Source: Archilochus colubris (Eukaryota; Chordata; Aves; Apodiformes; Trochilidae). Taken from it: a stretch of DNA of 64,000 nucleotides. A program made the position numbers and the translations under genes. The stretch is taken from NCBI GenBank assembly GCA_023079485.1, contig CM041097.1:15737658-15801657 (forward strand), in the 5' to 3' direction. The notes below the pieces were generated by a model, which worked only from the letters and a program-made list of their open reading frames with translations, searched no databases and had not been told where the DNA came from. Below are positions 25,912 to 36,486 of the stretch, piece by piece. Each line of letters opens with the position of its first letter. Within the stretch, counting starts at the first letter, position 1.

Positions 25912-25937
25912 ACTACGACTCCCAGCATCCCCACGCG
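25912..25937 (+). promoter_or_regulatory. ZNF143/THAP11-type motif 1
   Basis: ACTACGACTCCCAGCATCC followed by CCACGCG matches the known promoter motif ACTACAAYTCCCAGNATGC with one change in the ACTACA half. Confidence 0.7.
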
Positions 25938-25943
25938 GGTAGA

Positions 25944-25970
25944 ACTACAACTCCCGGCATGCCCCGCGCG
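25944..25970 (+). promoter_or_regulatory. ZNF143/THAP11-type motif 2
   Basis: ACTACAACTCCCGGCATGCC followed by CCGCGCG is a close match to the extended ZNF143 motif, including the CCGCG tail. It lies 32 bp from motif 1 on the same strand. Confidence 0.8.
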
Positions 25971-25999
25971 ACAGGGGCGGTGCTCCTCTAGCCTCCAGC

Positions 26000-26024
26000 A
26001 CTACATTTCCCAGCAGGCAGCGGG
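26000..26024 (+). promoter_or_regulatory. ZNF143/THAP11-type motif 3
   Basis: ACTACATTTCCCAGCAGGC followed by AGCGGG is the third same-strand copy, 56 bp after motif 2. The CCAAT box starts 9 bases after it. Confidence 0.7.
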
Positions 26025-26192
26025 TCCCGCAGCCAATCAGCGCGTCCCAGGTTGGCGGGTGGCAGGAGCGGGGTTGGCTTCCGCGGGAGTAAGCGGAGCG
26101 CGGAGAGGGAGCGGCTGGAAGGGGAAGCAGCGGCGGTGACATTTCCTCTCGGGCCGCCCCCTTCTCCCGCTGCCGGAGCGGGGCCCCCGAGA

Positions 26193-26208
26193 ATGGCAGC
26201 GTTAGGAG
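26193..26208 (+). CDS. KBTBD8: KBTBD8 coding exon 1 (16 nt)
   Basis: ATGGCAGCGTTAGGAG codes for MAALG plus one base, then a GTCGGT donor at 26209. The donor is not ideal. The phase-1 join to exon 2 gives MAALGEPSKFSQ, which parallels the known vertebrate N terminus. This exon is too short for simple ORF detection. Confidence 0.82.
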
Positions 26209-29200
26209 GTCGGTGCGGCCGCGGTACCGGGGTGGGGGGAAAGGGGCGGGAGCGGCCTGTGAGGTGGGGAGCCCGGGGAGCGGTGGCTGCTGAGGGGAGG
26301 TGGGGCCTGGTGTGCTGAGGGGCTCCTCTGGGAGAGGGGGGGACGCTGAGGAGAGGGGGTTGGGGCCTTTCTGCTGAGGGCTGTGTGTGGGGATGCTCCG
26401 TGGGGAGAGAGAGGGGTGCTCGGGGCCTCTGAGGTGAGGGGTGGCTCGGAGGGGTCCCAGGGGGGATGGGGGTGCTGGGGTGAGGGGCCTGAAGAGGAGA
26501 GGGTGAGTTCTGGATGGGAAGGATATCAGGGGAAGGGATCTGGGAGGGGGCTGTGGGTGATGGGGTTAAGGGGGTGTGGGGTGAGAGCGTTGCCTGTGTA
26601 TTGGGGGGTGCGGTGGGACTGGGCTTTGTTAGGGCAGGAGGGGGCCCTGGGTGGGACACCCCTGTGCTGTGTGGTGTGTGAGGGGAGCTGAGCCCAGAGG
26701 GTGGAGTGGGGTTGTCCCTAATGAAAGGGTTCTCTGGGGGTGGGTGTGGGGAGTGGAGAAGGGGTGGCTGGCTGGGAGATTAGCGTGGAGGGTGTTTTGG
26801 GGTGGTGTCTGGGAGGTGGAGAGATAAAATTTTGAGGTGCAAGGGAGGGGAGTGTTAATAGAGGGGAAAAAACGTTTGGGGTGAGAGGAAATGGAAGTGA
26901 TTAAAACGACTGTGAAGGTTTTACAGAGTGAAAAGTGTGATGTGGAAAGTGTCAAGGTTTAAACAGAAAGACTGGATTATGGGGATGAGTGTTCTTGGTT
27001 GAGTCCATCAGGGTTGGAAGCTAATTGTATGTGCTTATTGCCTGAGTGACTGACAGGATCAGAGAAGAACTGTTAGAAAGTTCTTTTTCAGTGTTAGAAA
27101 GTAAATGGGACTCTCTAGGGCAGGAGATTCATCACATTTTTTTGTACATCAAAACTTTGCTAGGTGGGAAACCTTGTAGCTGATACAGCAATTTATTATT
27201 TAATTGGAATTTGCTTGCTAGTGATTAACATTGTTTCTGAACGAGTACAAATTCTCCCCTTTCCTAATGATTGCTTAGTTTTGAGTGTTGGTGTTCAGTT
27301 ATTGTGACAAACTCTCCTGATCTGACCTTTTTTGGGCGGGGTCAGCCTAGTTGTGGGAGGGGAAAAAAAAAAAAAAAAAAGAAAAAAAAAAGGTGTTTTG
27401 AAGATTTTTCCTAACAACACTTTGAAAAGACACTGACAAGATTTGGCCTCAAGCTTGCCACGGGCAATGTGTGCCCCAGAGCAGATCCCTGATGGTTTAG
27501 TTGTGTCTGTGCTCACAGCTGTGTCTAAATTCTGAGTAAGAGAAATTGTAACTGCTGTGGATCACACCAGTTAGAACTTAAATCTCCTGCTCAGCACCAG
27601 CGTTGTTGTTTGCTCTCCTCTTTGCTGCTTTGTGTTGCCCAAAATGTGTTGGGAGCATTCTCTGTTGCAGTCAGCAGCTTTACCTGATCTGCAGCTCTCA
27701 CCACCTCGTGTTTTTCTTTCGAGCTTTCCTTTGTTGTTGTTGCGTAAAAAAAAAAATAAATGTTGCTATTACGAAACTTTTTTTTTTTGTGCTGGAGAAG
27801 TTGCTCAATTTTCACTTTGGGATTTGCTTCCTGAGACACATCACATGTTACTTAGAAGCATGTGCTTCACTTCGTGTGCTTTCCATACTCACTGCTTCAT
27901 ACCTGATAATTTGAAAGGGTAATTTGTGTTCTATTTGTACAGGAGAACATGCAGATGTGCATGCAAATTTATTTGAATTTTGGTTGCCCAACATGCTCAC
28001 TCTAGGGCTGTTTTTTCATGAGTCCACCCTGCTAACTATTGCTTGTATGAGTGAGTAGCCAGTTCCTGTTTCAGTGTGAAGTGTGTGTGTATGCATCTGC
28101 TTTTGTAACACTTGTGTAGGTTGGGGCTTATTTTATTCTTCTGCATTTTTTCCTGGTTGATAAGTGTGATTCTTGACTTAATTTCACTCCTTCCCACAGA
28201 AGGGAAGGAAATAAATATGTAGGGAAGGTGTAATAAATATGAACTATTTATATTTTATTTTTTCCTTCATATTAACAGATATAATTTTACAGGTTAAAAG
28301 TAATTGACTTGTACTTTAGGAAAATAAAAAATTAATTGAGGTATCTTTTATATCTTTACTCACCCTTGAAATTTTTAGTCTTGCTGTTGGGTGGTGTCAG
28401 TGAGGGAGTATGAACTTGTGGTAATTCTTGCTCATGCATGGGGTTTTTTGGTGTCTGTTTTGAGGGCTGTTTGTTTATTTGCTGTTTGGTTAAACAGTTT
28501 CAATTTTGCTTTGCAGAACCAAGTAAGTTTTCACAAACACTGAACGGAACTCCTGCTTCAAACACAGTCAGCAGTGGAATGGACCCCTTCCATGCCTGTA
28601 GTATTCTTCAGCAGCTTAAAACCATGTATGATGAAGGACAACTGACAGATATTGTGGTGGAAGTGGATCATGGGAAAACATTCTCCTGTCATAGGAATGT
28701 TCTTGCTGCAATCAGTCCTTACTTCAGGTACAGTTATCTGTTGCTCTGATAGTGATCAAAAGCAGAATTATGCCTTGTTTCCATTAAAGGAAAATCAGCA
28801 AAACCCACAAATTGCTGATATTCTGTTTAACTATGAGTAATGTAGTGCACCTAGTAAGTAAAGGTTGTTGTTTTCCTAAAATCACTGAATTATCAGTTTC
28901 TGTTTATCACAGGAGAGTTTAATTGGGAAAAAAGGTCATATGGTTTAAAAAAACCCAAACAACAAGCAACCAAAAATTCCTATAGTATGAGGATACCTTG
29001 GGTACAGTAACAGCACAGTTAAACTACTTGTTTCCTTTTTAAAGTTAAATATTCTGGGATATGGATATAAAGCAAAGCATTGAATGCTGAGCGCACAGAC
29101 TTGGCCATGCCAAGAGCTTTGTTTGTAAACTGAGTGAATTTTAATGTGGGGTTAATGAGATCATTAAGCAAGAAATTCCAGCTTGCCCGTTTTGCTGCAG

Positions 29201-32200
29201 GAAGTCTAGAACAACCTCCAGTTCTGGCACCCAAAAGGACAGTGTAACAGCAGAGATGAAGCTATTGGTGCTGACAGAAGTGCAAACACACTCGGGTTTG
29301 CTGTGCAACATCATTTCCTTTCTTCTGGGGCTGCATCAAAATGGCGGCCGGTCACCAGTGGTGTCCCCCAGGGATCAGTGTTGGGCCCAGTTCTGTTCAG
29401 TATCTTCATTGATGGTTTAGATGAAGGGATTGAGTCCATTATCAGCAAACTTGCAGATGACACTAAGCTGGGGGGGAGTGTGGATCAGCTGGAAGGCAGG
29501 AGGGCTCTGCAGAGGGACCTGGACAGACTGGAGAGTTGGGCTGATTCCAATGGGATGAGGTTCAACACGGCCAAGTGCCGGGTCCTGCACTTTGGCCACA
29601 ACAACCCCATGAGGAGCTCCAGGCTGGGCACAGAGTGGCTGAGAGCAGCCAGGCAGAAAGGGACCTGGGAGTCTGGATTGACAGGAAGCTGAGCATGAGC
29701 CAGCAGTGTGCCCAGGTGGCCAAGAAGGCCAATGGCATCCTGGCCTGTATCCGGAACAGCGTGGCCAGCAGGTCCAAGGAAGTGATTCTGCCCCTGTGCT
29801 CAGCCCTGGTGAGGCCACAGCTTGAGTCCTGTGTCCAGTTCTGGGCCCCTCAGTTCAGGAAGGAGATTGAGATCCTGGAGCAGGTCCAAAGGAGGCAACT
29901 GGGCTGGTGAAGGGACTCGAGCACAGATCCTGTGAGGAGAGGCTGAGGGAGCTGGGGGTGTTCAGCCTGGAGAAGAGGAGGCTCAGGGGAGACCTCATCA
30001 CTCTCTCCAACTCCCTGAAAGGAGTTTGGAGCCAGGGGGGGTTGGTCTCTTTTCCCAGGCAACTCTCAGCAAGACAAGAGGGCATGGTCTTAAGTTGTGC
30101 TGGGGGAGGTTTAGGTTGGAGATTAGAAAGAATTTCTTTATGTAGAGGGTGATCAGACACTGGAATGGGCTGCCCAGGGAAGTAGTGGATTCTCCATCCC
30201 TGGAGATATTTAAAAAGAGACTGGATGTGGCACTCAGTGCCATGGGCTGGGAACTGCAACGATGGTTCAAGCGTTGGACTTGATGATCTCAGAGGTCCCT
30301 TCCAACCCAGCCAATTCTATGATTCCACCCGTGCTGAGAAATTAATTTGAATTACTTTTCTCTTGTAGATCTATGTTCACTAGCGGCCTTACAGAGAGCA
30401 CCCAGAAGGAAGTTCGTATCGTTGGTGTTGAAGCAGAGTCAATGCATTTAGTATTGAACTATGCATATACCTCCAGAGTCGTGCTGACAGAGGCCAACGT
30501 CCAAGCTTTGTTCACTGCAGCCAGTATCTTCCAGATCCCTTCCATCCAAGACCAGTGTGCTAAATACATGATCAGTCATTTGGACCCACAGAACTCCATC
30601 GGGGTGTTCATCTTTGCTGATCACTATGGCCATCAGGAGCTCAGAGACAGGTCCCAAGACTACATTCGTAAAAAGTTTCTGAGTGTCACCAAAGAGCAGG
30701 AATTTCTTCAGCTGAGAAAAGACCAACTGATAAGCATACTCAACAGTGATGACTTAAATGTAGACAAGGAAGAACACGTTTATGACAGCATTATAAGGTG
30801 GTTTGAGCACGAACAGAATAAGAGAGAAGTGCACCTTCCAGAAATATTTGCCAAATGCATCCGTATGCCTCTGTTGGAAGAGACCTTTTTAGAGAAAATC
30901 CCTCCCATGTTTGCACAGGCTATGGCCAAAAGCTGTGTACAAAAGGGACAACCTAGTGCCAATGGCTACACACAACGTCTTGGGATGACTGCTTCTGAGA
31001 TGATCATTTGCTTTGATGCTGCCCACAAACACTCAGGAAAGAAGCAAACAGTGCCTTGTTTAGATTCGGTCACAGGGAGAGTGTTTAAACTATGCAAGCC
31101 ACCAAATGACTTGAGGGAGGTTGGAATTCTTGTATCTCCTGATAATGATATTTATATTGCGGGTGGTTACAGGCCGAGCAGCAGCGAGGTCTCCATTGAC
31201 CACAGAGCAGAGAGTGATTTTTGGATGTATGATCACTCTGGCAACAGGTGGATCCCAAAAGCTCCTCTGCTGCGAGCCAGGATAGGCTGCAAATTGGTTC
31301 ATTGCTGTGGTAAACTGTATGCAATAGGTGGTCGTGTTTATGAAGGAGATGGGAGAAACTCACTCAAGTCTGTGGAGTGTTATGACAGCAGAGAGAACTG
31401 TTGGACAGCTGTCTGTCCCATGCCTGTAGCAATGGAGTTTCATAGTGCTGTGGAATATAAGGATAACATCTATGTTTTACAGGGTAAGGTGGTTTGACTG
31501 ACTACGTGGTGTTTTGTTGGTAGTGGGATTGTTCAGTCTGACTGAACACAACGTGGTGTTTTGTTGGTAGTGGGATTGTTCAGTCTGACTGAACACAACG
31601 TGGTGTTTTGTTGGTAGTGGGATTGTTCAGTCTGACTGAACACAACGTGGTGTTTTGTTGGTAGTGGGATTGTTCAGTCTGCACTCTCCTGGAGCACCTT
31701 AGAAAACCCAACTCTCCTGGATGCTTAAAGGAGAGCCCTGGGACAAGGAGGTGGGAGGAAGGCAAAAAAGAGCAGTGAGCAAGAAGAGGGAGAATCTCAT
31801 GCCCAGGGAATGTAGCACCAAGTTGTGGTAACTGCAAAAATGGCAGTTTTGGTGCTGCTGTAAGTCAATGGTATAATATTAATTTTCACTGTGAAGATTT
31901 CCTTATTTAATCTTCCTTAGCTGTGTGAAGTGCACTGGTGTTGAAGAAAATATATTGTCTTATGACAAGGCATTTGGAATTTTATTTGGCTAAAGCTGTG
32001 AAAATTCCTGGTGTCTGTATTCTTAGTGAATTGTAAAATTCAGGTAGCCACTGTAGGACTTCACTTCCTGACCTATTGACTTTTTGAAGTCACCCTGGAA
32101 ACTAGGGAAGATAATTAATCACTTTCTAGTGAGCTCTCTTTCTTTGGTCAGTACCTATAGTGCTGCTTCTACATCCTTTCTTCTGGCAAATGATCAGGCT

Positions 32201-35160
32201 TATTGGTGGATTAGATAGTGATTCTTAAATACAAAGAAGGGGACTGGTCAAATATTTGTTCTTCCCTTTGTTTTGTTATAAAGATCTTACATAAAATAAA
32301 TATTTGGATGTGTGCATGAGCCATATAGCAATCTACACTTATAAAGTGAAGAGAGTGGTCTGTGGAGCTCTAGTAAGTCCAAGAAGTGGAAAGTCTTGGT
32401 TATTTTTTGGTAAGGGTCACCTCTAGAAACACTTAGAGAAGCTGGAATCTTAGACCCATACCAGCTCCCTCTTTGGGTCACTCTCCATACAAAGCTGGAC
32501 CACAGGAAAGAACCAGGGTAGAGAATACTGTAAGGTCATTGTTATTTACCAGAAGTCATCAACTTGATCTCCTGCCACTCAGTAAGGTTGGTGGGCTTCT
32601 GCTGGATTTGTAGAGAGGTTTTTTTCTGCTGGTAATGTCTTTTTATCAGTTTTAGCTCTTGGTGGTTGTGGCTTTAATTAATTCTGTTTAAATAATTCTG
32701 ATAAGTTTTCTCAATATGTCCTGTTGGGTGAGACATCTGCTTTAGATGGCTTCAAAGGAATGCTGAGCAGTATTTAACTGAGGAATATTAACTGAGGAGT
32801 ATTTGTGCATCCTTTAAATGCTTCTTAGAAGTGCTAAAAAGTGGTTGTTATTATAAACTGTGGAATAACAGTGTGTCTTGTTTACAAATTTTAGCTGCAG
32901 TAATTCTGTGCTTCAGTGGTTTAAATGACAACTTGATGCTCATATAAATAAGCAAACTGTTCCACTGTGCTAACCAGCAAATTAGAAAGATTGGAGTTAC
33001 GGAAAACAGGAAACTTTTTTTATTTGAGTGTGGTAGGTAAAACCTTGATTAAGTTGCACTGAAGTGGTATAAAAAAATTTGTCATTTTTCTAGAGAAAGC
33101 TCATGATTTTGCAGTAGTCAGTGAGGCTTGGTAAAAGTATTAAAATGCCACCAGAGCACAAGCATCAGTTGTAGGAGATTACACTGTGGAACAGAAGTGA
33201 ATAATCAAAAAAGGTATTATCTGTAAGACTTAATTTCCTAAGCTATGTTCCACCCATTTTACTCTATTTTTCTATTTTTTGTTATAGTTGAAGTGCTCAA
33301 TTACACAGCAGTTTGGTTACAGCTCTTAAAATAATCACGTGAAACTGTGTGTGATTTGAATTATACAAATATTTGGCAGATGTTAGGCTTTTTTTTCCTG
33401 TGCTTTACAAAAGACAAAGTGGTCTTTATCTTTGTACTTTTCATGAAGTTTGCAGAACATGAACTTTCAGTCTAAGTTCCAATACCTACAGTCTGTAGAT
33501 GCAGTCAACAGAAGAAGTGTTTTATACTCTAACCACAAAAATAACTCTGAATCAGTAGCTTCATCCAAGTATTCACCTGGCATCCTTTTAAGCAGATCAG
33601 CCCAACCACCTGATAGAAGCAGCTTCAAAATCTGTGTGTAGTACAAGACAATTTCCTCAGGTTTAACGACTTCCAGGCACTGAATTCTGAGCCCCCACAG
33701 TCTGTAGGTGATGTGTTGGGAAAGTGCTAATGAAAAAATAGTTGAGACATTTCAACAATTTTGAATTTTGAAAGGAATTTTGAAGGGTTTTGTCCCAAAT
33801 GATTGAGTATGGTTTTAGAAGTAGCAAGGAAATATGTAAAACATTGTATTTCTGATGTGCTTCACATTCCCTCTTTTTATATAGCTGGAATAGCAACTCA
33901 AAGTAGTTGCTATTCACACTATTTTTGTAATGTTTCAAAAACTGTGTATAATACAAGACAATTTCCTCAGGTTTAACAACTTCCAGGCAGTGAATTCTGA
34001 GCCCCCCCAGTCTGTAGGTGATGTGTTGGGAAAGTGCTAATGAAAAAATTATTGAGACATTTCAACAATTTTGAATTTTGAAAGGATTTGTCCCAAATGA
34101 TTGAGTATGGTTTTAGAAGTAGCTAGGAAATATGTAAAACATCGTATTTCTGTACTTCAAATTCCCTCTTTTTATACAGCTGGAATAGCAACTCAAGTTA
34201 GTTTTTATTCACACTATTAATATTTTTGTAATGTTTCAAAAACTGTGTATAATACAAGACAATTTCCTCAGGTTTAACAACTTCCAGGCACTGAATTCTG
34301 AGCCCCCCCAGTCTGTAGGTGATGTGTTGGGAAAGTGCTAATGAAAAAATAGTTGACATTTCAATGTTTTTGAATTTTGAAAGGTTTTGTCCTGAATTAT
34401 TAAGTATGGTTTTAGAAGTAGCTAGGAAATATGTAAAACATTGTATTTCTGATATGCTTCAAATTCCCTCTTTTTATACAGCTGGAATAGCAACTTAAAG
34501 TAGTTTTTATTCACACTATTTTTGTAATGCACTCGGAAGAATGGTGTTAGGGTTTTGTTTTGTTTTTTTTTTTTTATGGGATCAAGGCTTTTAAAAGTTG
34601 TTAGAGCATTTCTGTCTGTGGAAGAACATACCTTTTAGAGCTGCTGTTCTGGAAACGAAGCATAAGTTATGTTTTATTTTTCCTCTCTCTTTTCAGGGGA
34701 ATTTTTTCTCTGCTATGATCCCCAGAAGGATTATTGGGGATTTTTGACCCCAATGACTGTGCCTAGAATCCAAGGCTTGGGAACTGTATACAATGACTCC
34801 ATCTACTACATAGCTGGCACCTGTGGAAACCACCAACGTATGTTTACTGTAGAGGCCTATGACATAGAGCAGAACAAGTGGACTCGAAAAAAAGACTTCC
34901 CCTGTGATCAGTCCATCAACCCCTACATCAAACTCGTCCTCCTCAAAAACAAACTCCACCTCTTTGTCAGAGCTACTCAAGTCACTGTTGAAGAGCACGT
35001 TTTCAGAACCACCAGGAAGAATTCTCTCTACCAGTATGATGAGGTTACTGACCAATGGCAGAAAGTCTATGAGACTCCAGACAGGCTCTGGGATTTAGGC
35101 CGGCATTTTGAATGTGTTGTTGCTAAATTGTATCCGCAGTGTCTTCAGAAAGTTATTTAA
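26193..35160 (+). CDS. KBTBD8: KBTBD8, CUL3 ubiquitin ligase adaptor (BTB-BACK-Kelch), 4 coding exons
   Basis: Joining 26193-26208, 28517-28727, 30369-31483 and 34697-35160 gives an unbroken 1806-nt frame: 601 residues plus TAA, the same length as human KBTBD8. Residues about 40-145 are the BTB domain ([21 protein letters not shown]), 150-255 the BACK domain, and 330-595 a Kelch beta-propeller (repeat marks IAGGY, YAIGG, YIAG). Intron phases agree at every junction (codons 6, 76 and 448). By family knowledge, KBTBD8 brings substrates to the CUL3-RBX1 ligase. In vertebrate embryos it drives monoubiquitylation of TCOF1 and NOLC1, which steers neural crest specification through ribosome control. 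The start at 26193 gives an N terminus, MAALGEPSK, in line with the mammalian protein. I see no frameshift or lost residue, so the gene looks functional. Confidence 0.97.
26209..28516 (+). other. KBTBD8 intron 1, G-rich then AT-rich
   Basis: The first 650 bases or so are strongly G-rich on the plus strand, with very few C and many runs of three or more G. The rest is AT-rich with an A tract at 27362-27391 and T/A runs near 27745-27790. No further exon is seen. Confidence 0.75.
27362..27391 (+). repeat. Poly-A tract in KBTBD8 intron 1
   Basis: About 30 bases that are A except for a single G. No retroposon body is recognisable next to it. Confidence 0.8.
28517..28727 (+). CDS. KBTBD8: KBTBD8 coding exon 2
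   Basis: The acceptor is TTTTGCTTTGCAG and the donor CTTCAG followed by GTACAG. The exon encodes residues 6-76: the N-terminal tail ([10 protein letters not shown] at residues 27-36) and the first half of the BTB domain, up to ISPYF. It joins exon 3 at phase 2 to complete arginine 76. Confidence 0.95.
29325..30325 (+). mobile_element. CR1 LINE with reverse transcriptase remnant, in KBTBD8 intron 2
   Basis: The longest CR1 copy in the window, about 1 kb. It encodes the middle and end of the reverse transcriptase: [10 protein letters not shown] near 29354-29390 and LADDTKLGG where active elements usually carry FADD. The ORF2 tail follows and the element ends in CCAATTCTATGATTC. The frame is lost after about 29690, so it is dead. 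The left edge is approximate. The 3' end lies only 43 bases before KBTBD8 exon 3. Confidence 0.93.
30369..31483 (+). CDS. KBTBD8: KBTBD8 coding exon 3 (large)
   Basis: The acceptor is ACTTTTCTCTTGTAG and the donor ACAGG followed by GTAAGG at 31484. It encodes residues 76-448: the rest of the BTB domain, the whole BACK domain and the first Kelch repeats ([36 protein letters not shown]). Reading on past the donor gives KVV and then a stop, so a transcript that retained the intron would lose the last propeller blades. Confidence 0.97.
31504..31681 (+). repeat. 47-bp minisatellite, about 3.8 copies, KBTBD8 intron 3
   Basis: A 47-base unit containing GTGGTGTTTTGTTGGTAGTG and ending CAGTCTG repeats at 31541-31587, 31588-31634 and 31635-31681 after a partial first copy (31504-31540). 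The copies are almost identical. It begins about 20 bases after the exon 3 donor. Such near-identity suggests a recent expansion that may vary in copy number between individuals. Confidence 0.95.
31682..33626 (+). other. KBTBD8 intron 3, middle part
   Basis: AT-rich intronic DNA. There is a 14-bp tandem duplication near 32775-32802 (TAACTGAGGAATAT then TAACTGAGGAGTAT). I see no cryptic exon with homology. Confidence 0.65.
33627..34530 (+). repeat. Tandem array of about 300-bp units, three copies
   Basis: The landmark ACAAGACAATTTCCTCAGG occurs at about 33643, 33953 and 34254, so the periods are about 310 and 301 bases. Each unit also carries TCTGTAGGTGATGTGTTGGG, a GAAAAAAT...TTGAATTTTGAAAGG segment and an ending CACTATTTTTGTAATG (one copy has an extra TTAATA). 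Copies differ by a few per cent and small indels. The array ends about 165 bases before KBTBD8 exon 4. I do not recognise the unit as a transposon. Confidence 0.93.
34697..35160 (+). CDS. KBTBD8: KBTBD8 coding exon 4 (terminal)
   Basis: After the acceptor CTCTCTTTTCAG the exon completes glycine 448 and encodes residues 448-601, including the last Kelch blades ([20 protein letters not shown]) and the C terminus [10 protein letters not shown], then TAA at 35158-35160. The frame agrees with exon 3. Confidence 0.97.
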
Positions 35161-35161
35161 G

Positions 35162-35210
35162 TTTTTTTTTCTTTTATTTCTTTTTTTTTTTCTTTTTTTT
35201 TTTTTTTCAG
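35162..35210 (+). repeat. Pyrimidine tract ending in an acceptor-like CAG
   Basis: About 48 bases of nearly pure T with a few C, ending TTTTTTCAG at 35210. It has the form of a strong 3' splice site just after the KBTBD8 stop. It may equally be a plain T-rich repeat. Confidence 0.75.
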
Positions 35211-36480
35211 TAACAGGCCTTAGTGATTTCAGTGGTAATCCGATGCTAGAGAAAACACATCTTAAAGAAAACAAAGAAATTCTGTCAGTATTTATTGTAA
35301 TCTGAAACAGACAGTTTTTTTGAACACGGGGACGGGTGCTCTTTAAAGGTTGCAGTCTGGGGAGGGAATTACTGATTCAGTTTCTTATTTACTGATATTT
35401 TCCTGGGAAATAAGAAGGAGGTTACAAAGTGCAATTATCAGCATTTTTTTTTTTCCTGGTAAACACTTAATCATGCCATCCTAAGAAGGGTGTTTTTGTG
35501 GTAAGAGCAAATTAAGTGGAAGAGCCAGGATCACTATGCACTACAGTGAAAGAAAATCTAGCATTAGTAGCTAAGGATGTCCAAGATGTTTGGAAGTGAC
35601 TTTTTTTTCTCTTTTTTTTTTTAAATACGGGTAAAAATTGAATTGAGGCAATATCACTAATTCTGGTTTTGTTTCTGATTATTATTTTTTTTAACTTTAG
35701 ATTGAAATGATGTAGAGGAATGGTAGATTCTGATTCATAATGATTTTTTTTTTGTACTGTTTTTGAAGTTTGCTAAGATGTTTGTGATGTTGTTTGTGCA
35801 AATACTCAAGACAGAATTGGAACATGGAGTACCTTTTGGCCCAGGTGGAGGCCTGTTCAGATTACTGTACCACTTCCTGTCTGTGGATTTTGTTTTTGTT
35901 GTTGTTAAAATTCTGCTTAATTATAGGGGGGAAAAAAGAATCCCAACACCTATTTTCTGCCACTTAGTGCTGTAAAAACTTTTTTTAAACACTGCTTGAA
36001 TATTTTTTTTCATCCCATAAAGGGCTTTAACCCAAAAGTTGATGGTGCTAGTACATTTTTAATACTTGTTTGTCTGAAATGGGATAGCCTTATGCTCCTG
36101 TTTAAGACAGCCTGTTATTTTTCACAGAGTGTGTGTCTGTCCTCAGGCCCTGTCCTGTCATCATGTTGTCTTTTTTAACTTAACATTTTTACTGCAGTGG
36201 GATTCTTGCACAGAGTGGTGACAGGATATGGCCTTAATAATATGGAATATTTTTTTTTTCCTTTTTGTGTGCATTCTGTCTCCATTGAAGTCAAAGGCTG
36301 TGTGCAGAGTTGGCACATGCTCCAGTAATTTGGAAGAGTGTGGCTTAACTTTACAAGTTGTTTTTTCATTTCTCCCTGCAGTCAAGCTCTCAGAAACCAC
36401 CTGTGTCAGTGTGATCTGTAATGTGAAAATTTGCACTACTGAGCTGTCTTCATTATGCAGTGTATTAAAGCAACATTGAC

Positions 36481-36486
36481 AATAAA
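36481..36486 (+). terminator. Candidate KBTBD8 polyadenylation signal
   Basis: Canonical AATAAA about 1.3 kb after the stop codon. A second one lies at 36591-36596. Cleavage itself cannot be seen. Confidence 0.4.

Larger units (their letters stand above)
25830..26192 (+). promoter_or_regulatory. KBTBD8 CpG-island promoter and 5' UTR
   Basis: A CpG-rich block directly upstream of the KBTBD8 start codon, without a TATA box. It contains CAAGATGGCGGC (YY1-type) near 25830, GTTGCTAGGCGAC (RFX X-box-like) near 25865, three ACTACA...TCCCAGCA modules (ZNF143/THAP11-type, listed separately) and CCAAT at about 26033 (NF-Y). This is the make-up of a broadly active housekeeping-type promoter. The transcription start probably lies between the CCAAT box and the ATG at 26193. 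CpG islands of this kind often also fire on the opposite strand, but I see no gene on the minus strand. Confidence 0.8.
35161..36486 (+). other. KBTBD8 3' UTR (proximal form)
   Basis: T-rich, AT-rich sequence following the stop codon with no coding frame of note. The first well-placed AATAAA lies at 36481-36486. A long T-rich block sits at 35162-35210 immediately after the stop. The extent is inferred from polyadenylation signals only. Confidence 0.5.

Noticed and set aside
25988..26659. 223-codon proline-rich open frame on the minus strand
   Set aside because: It is the complement of the G-rich KBTBD8 promoter and intron 1. Low complexity from base skew explains it.
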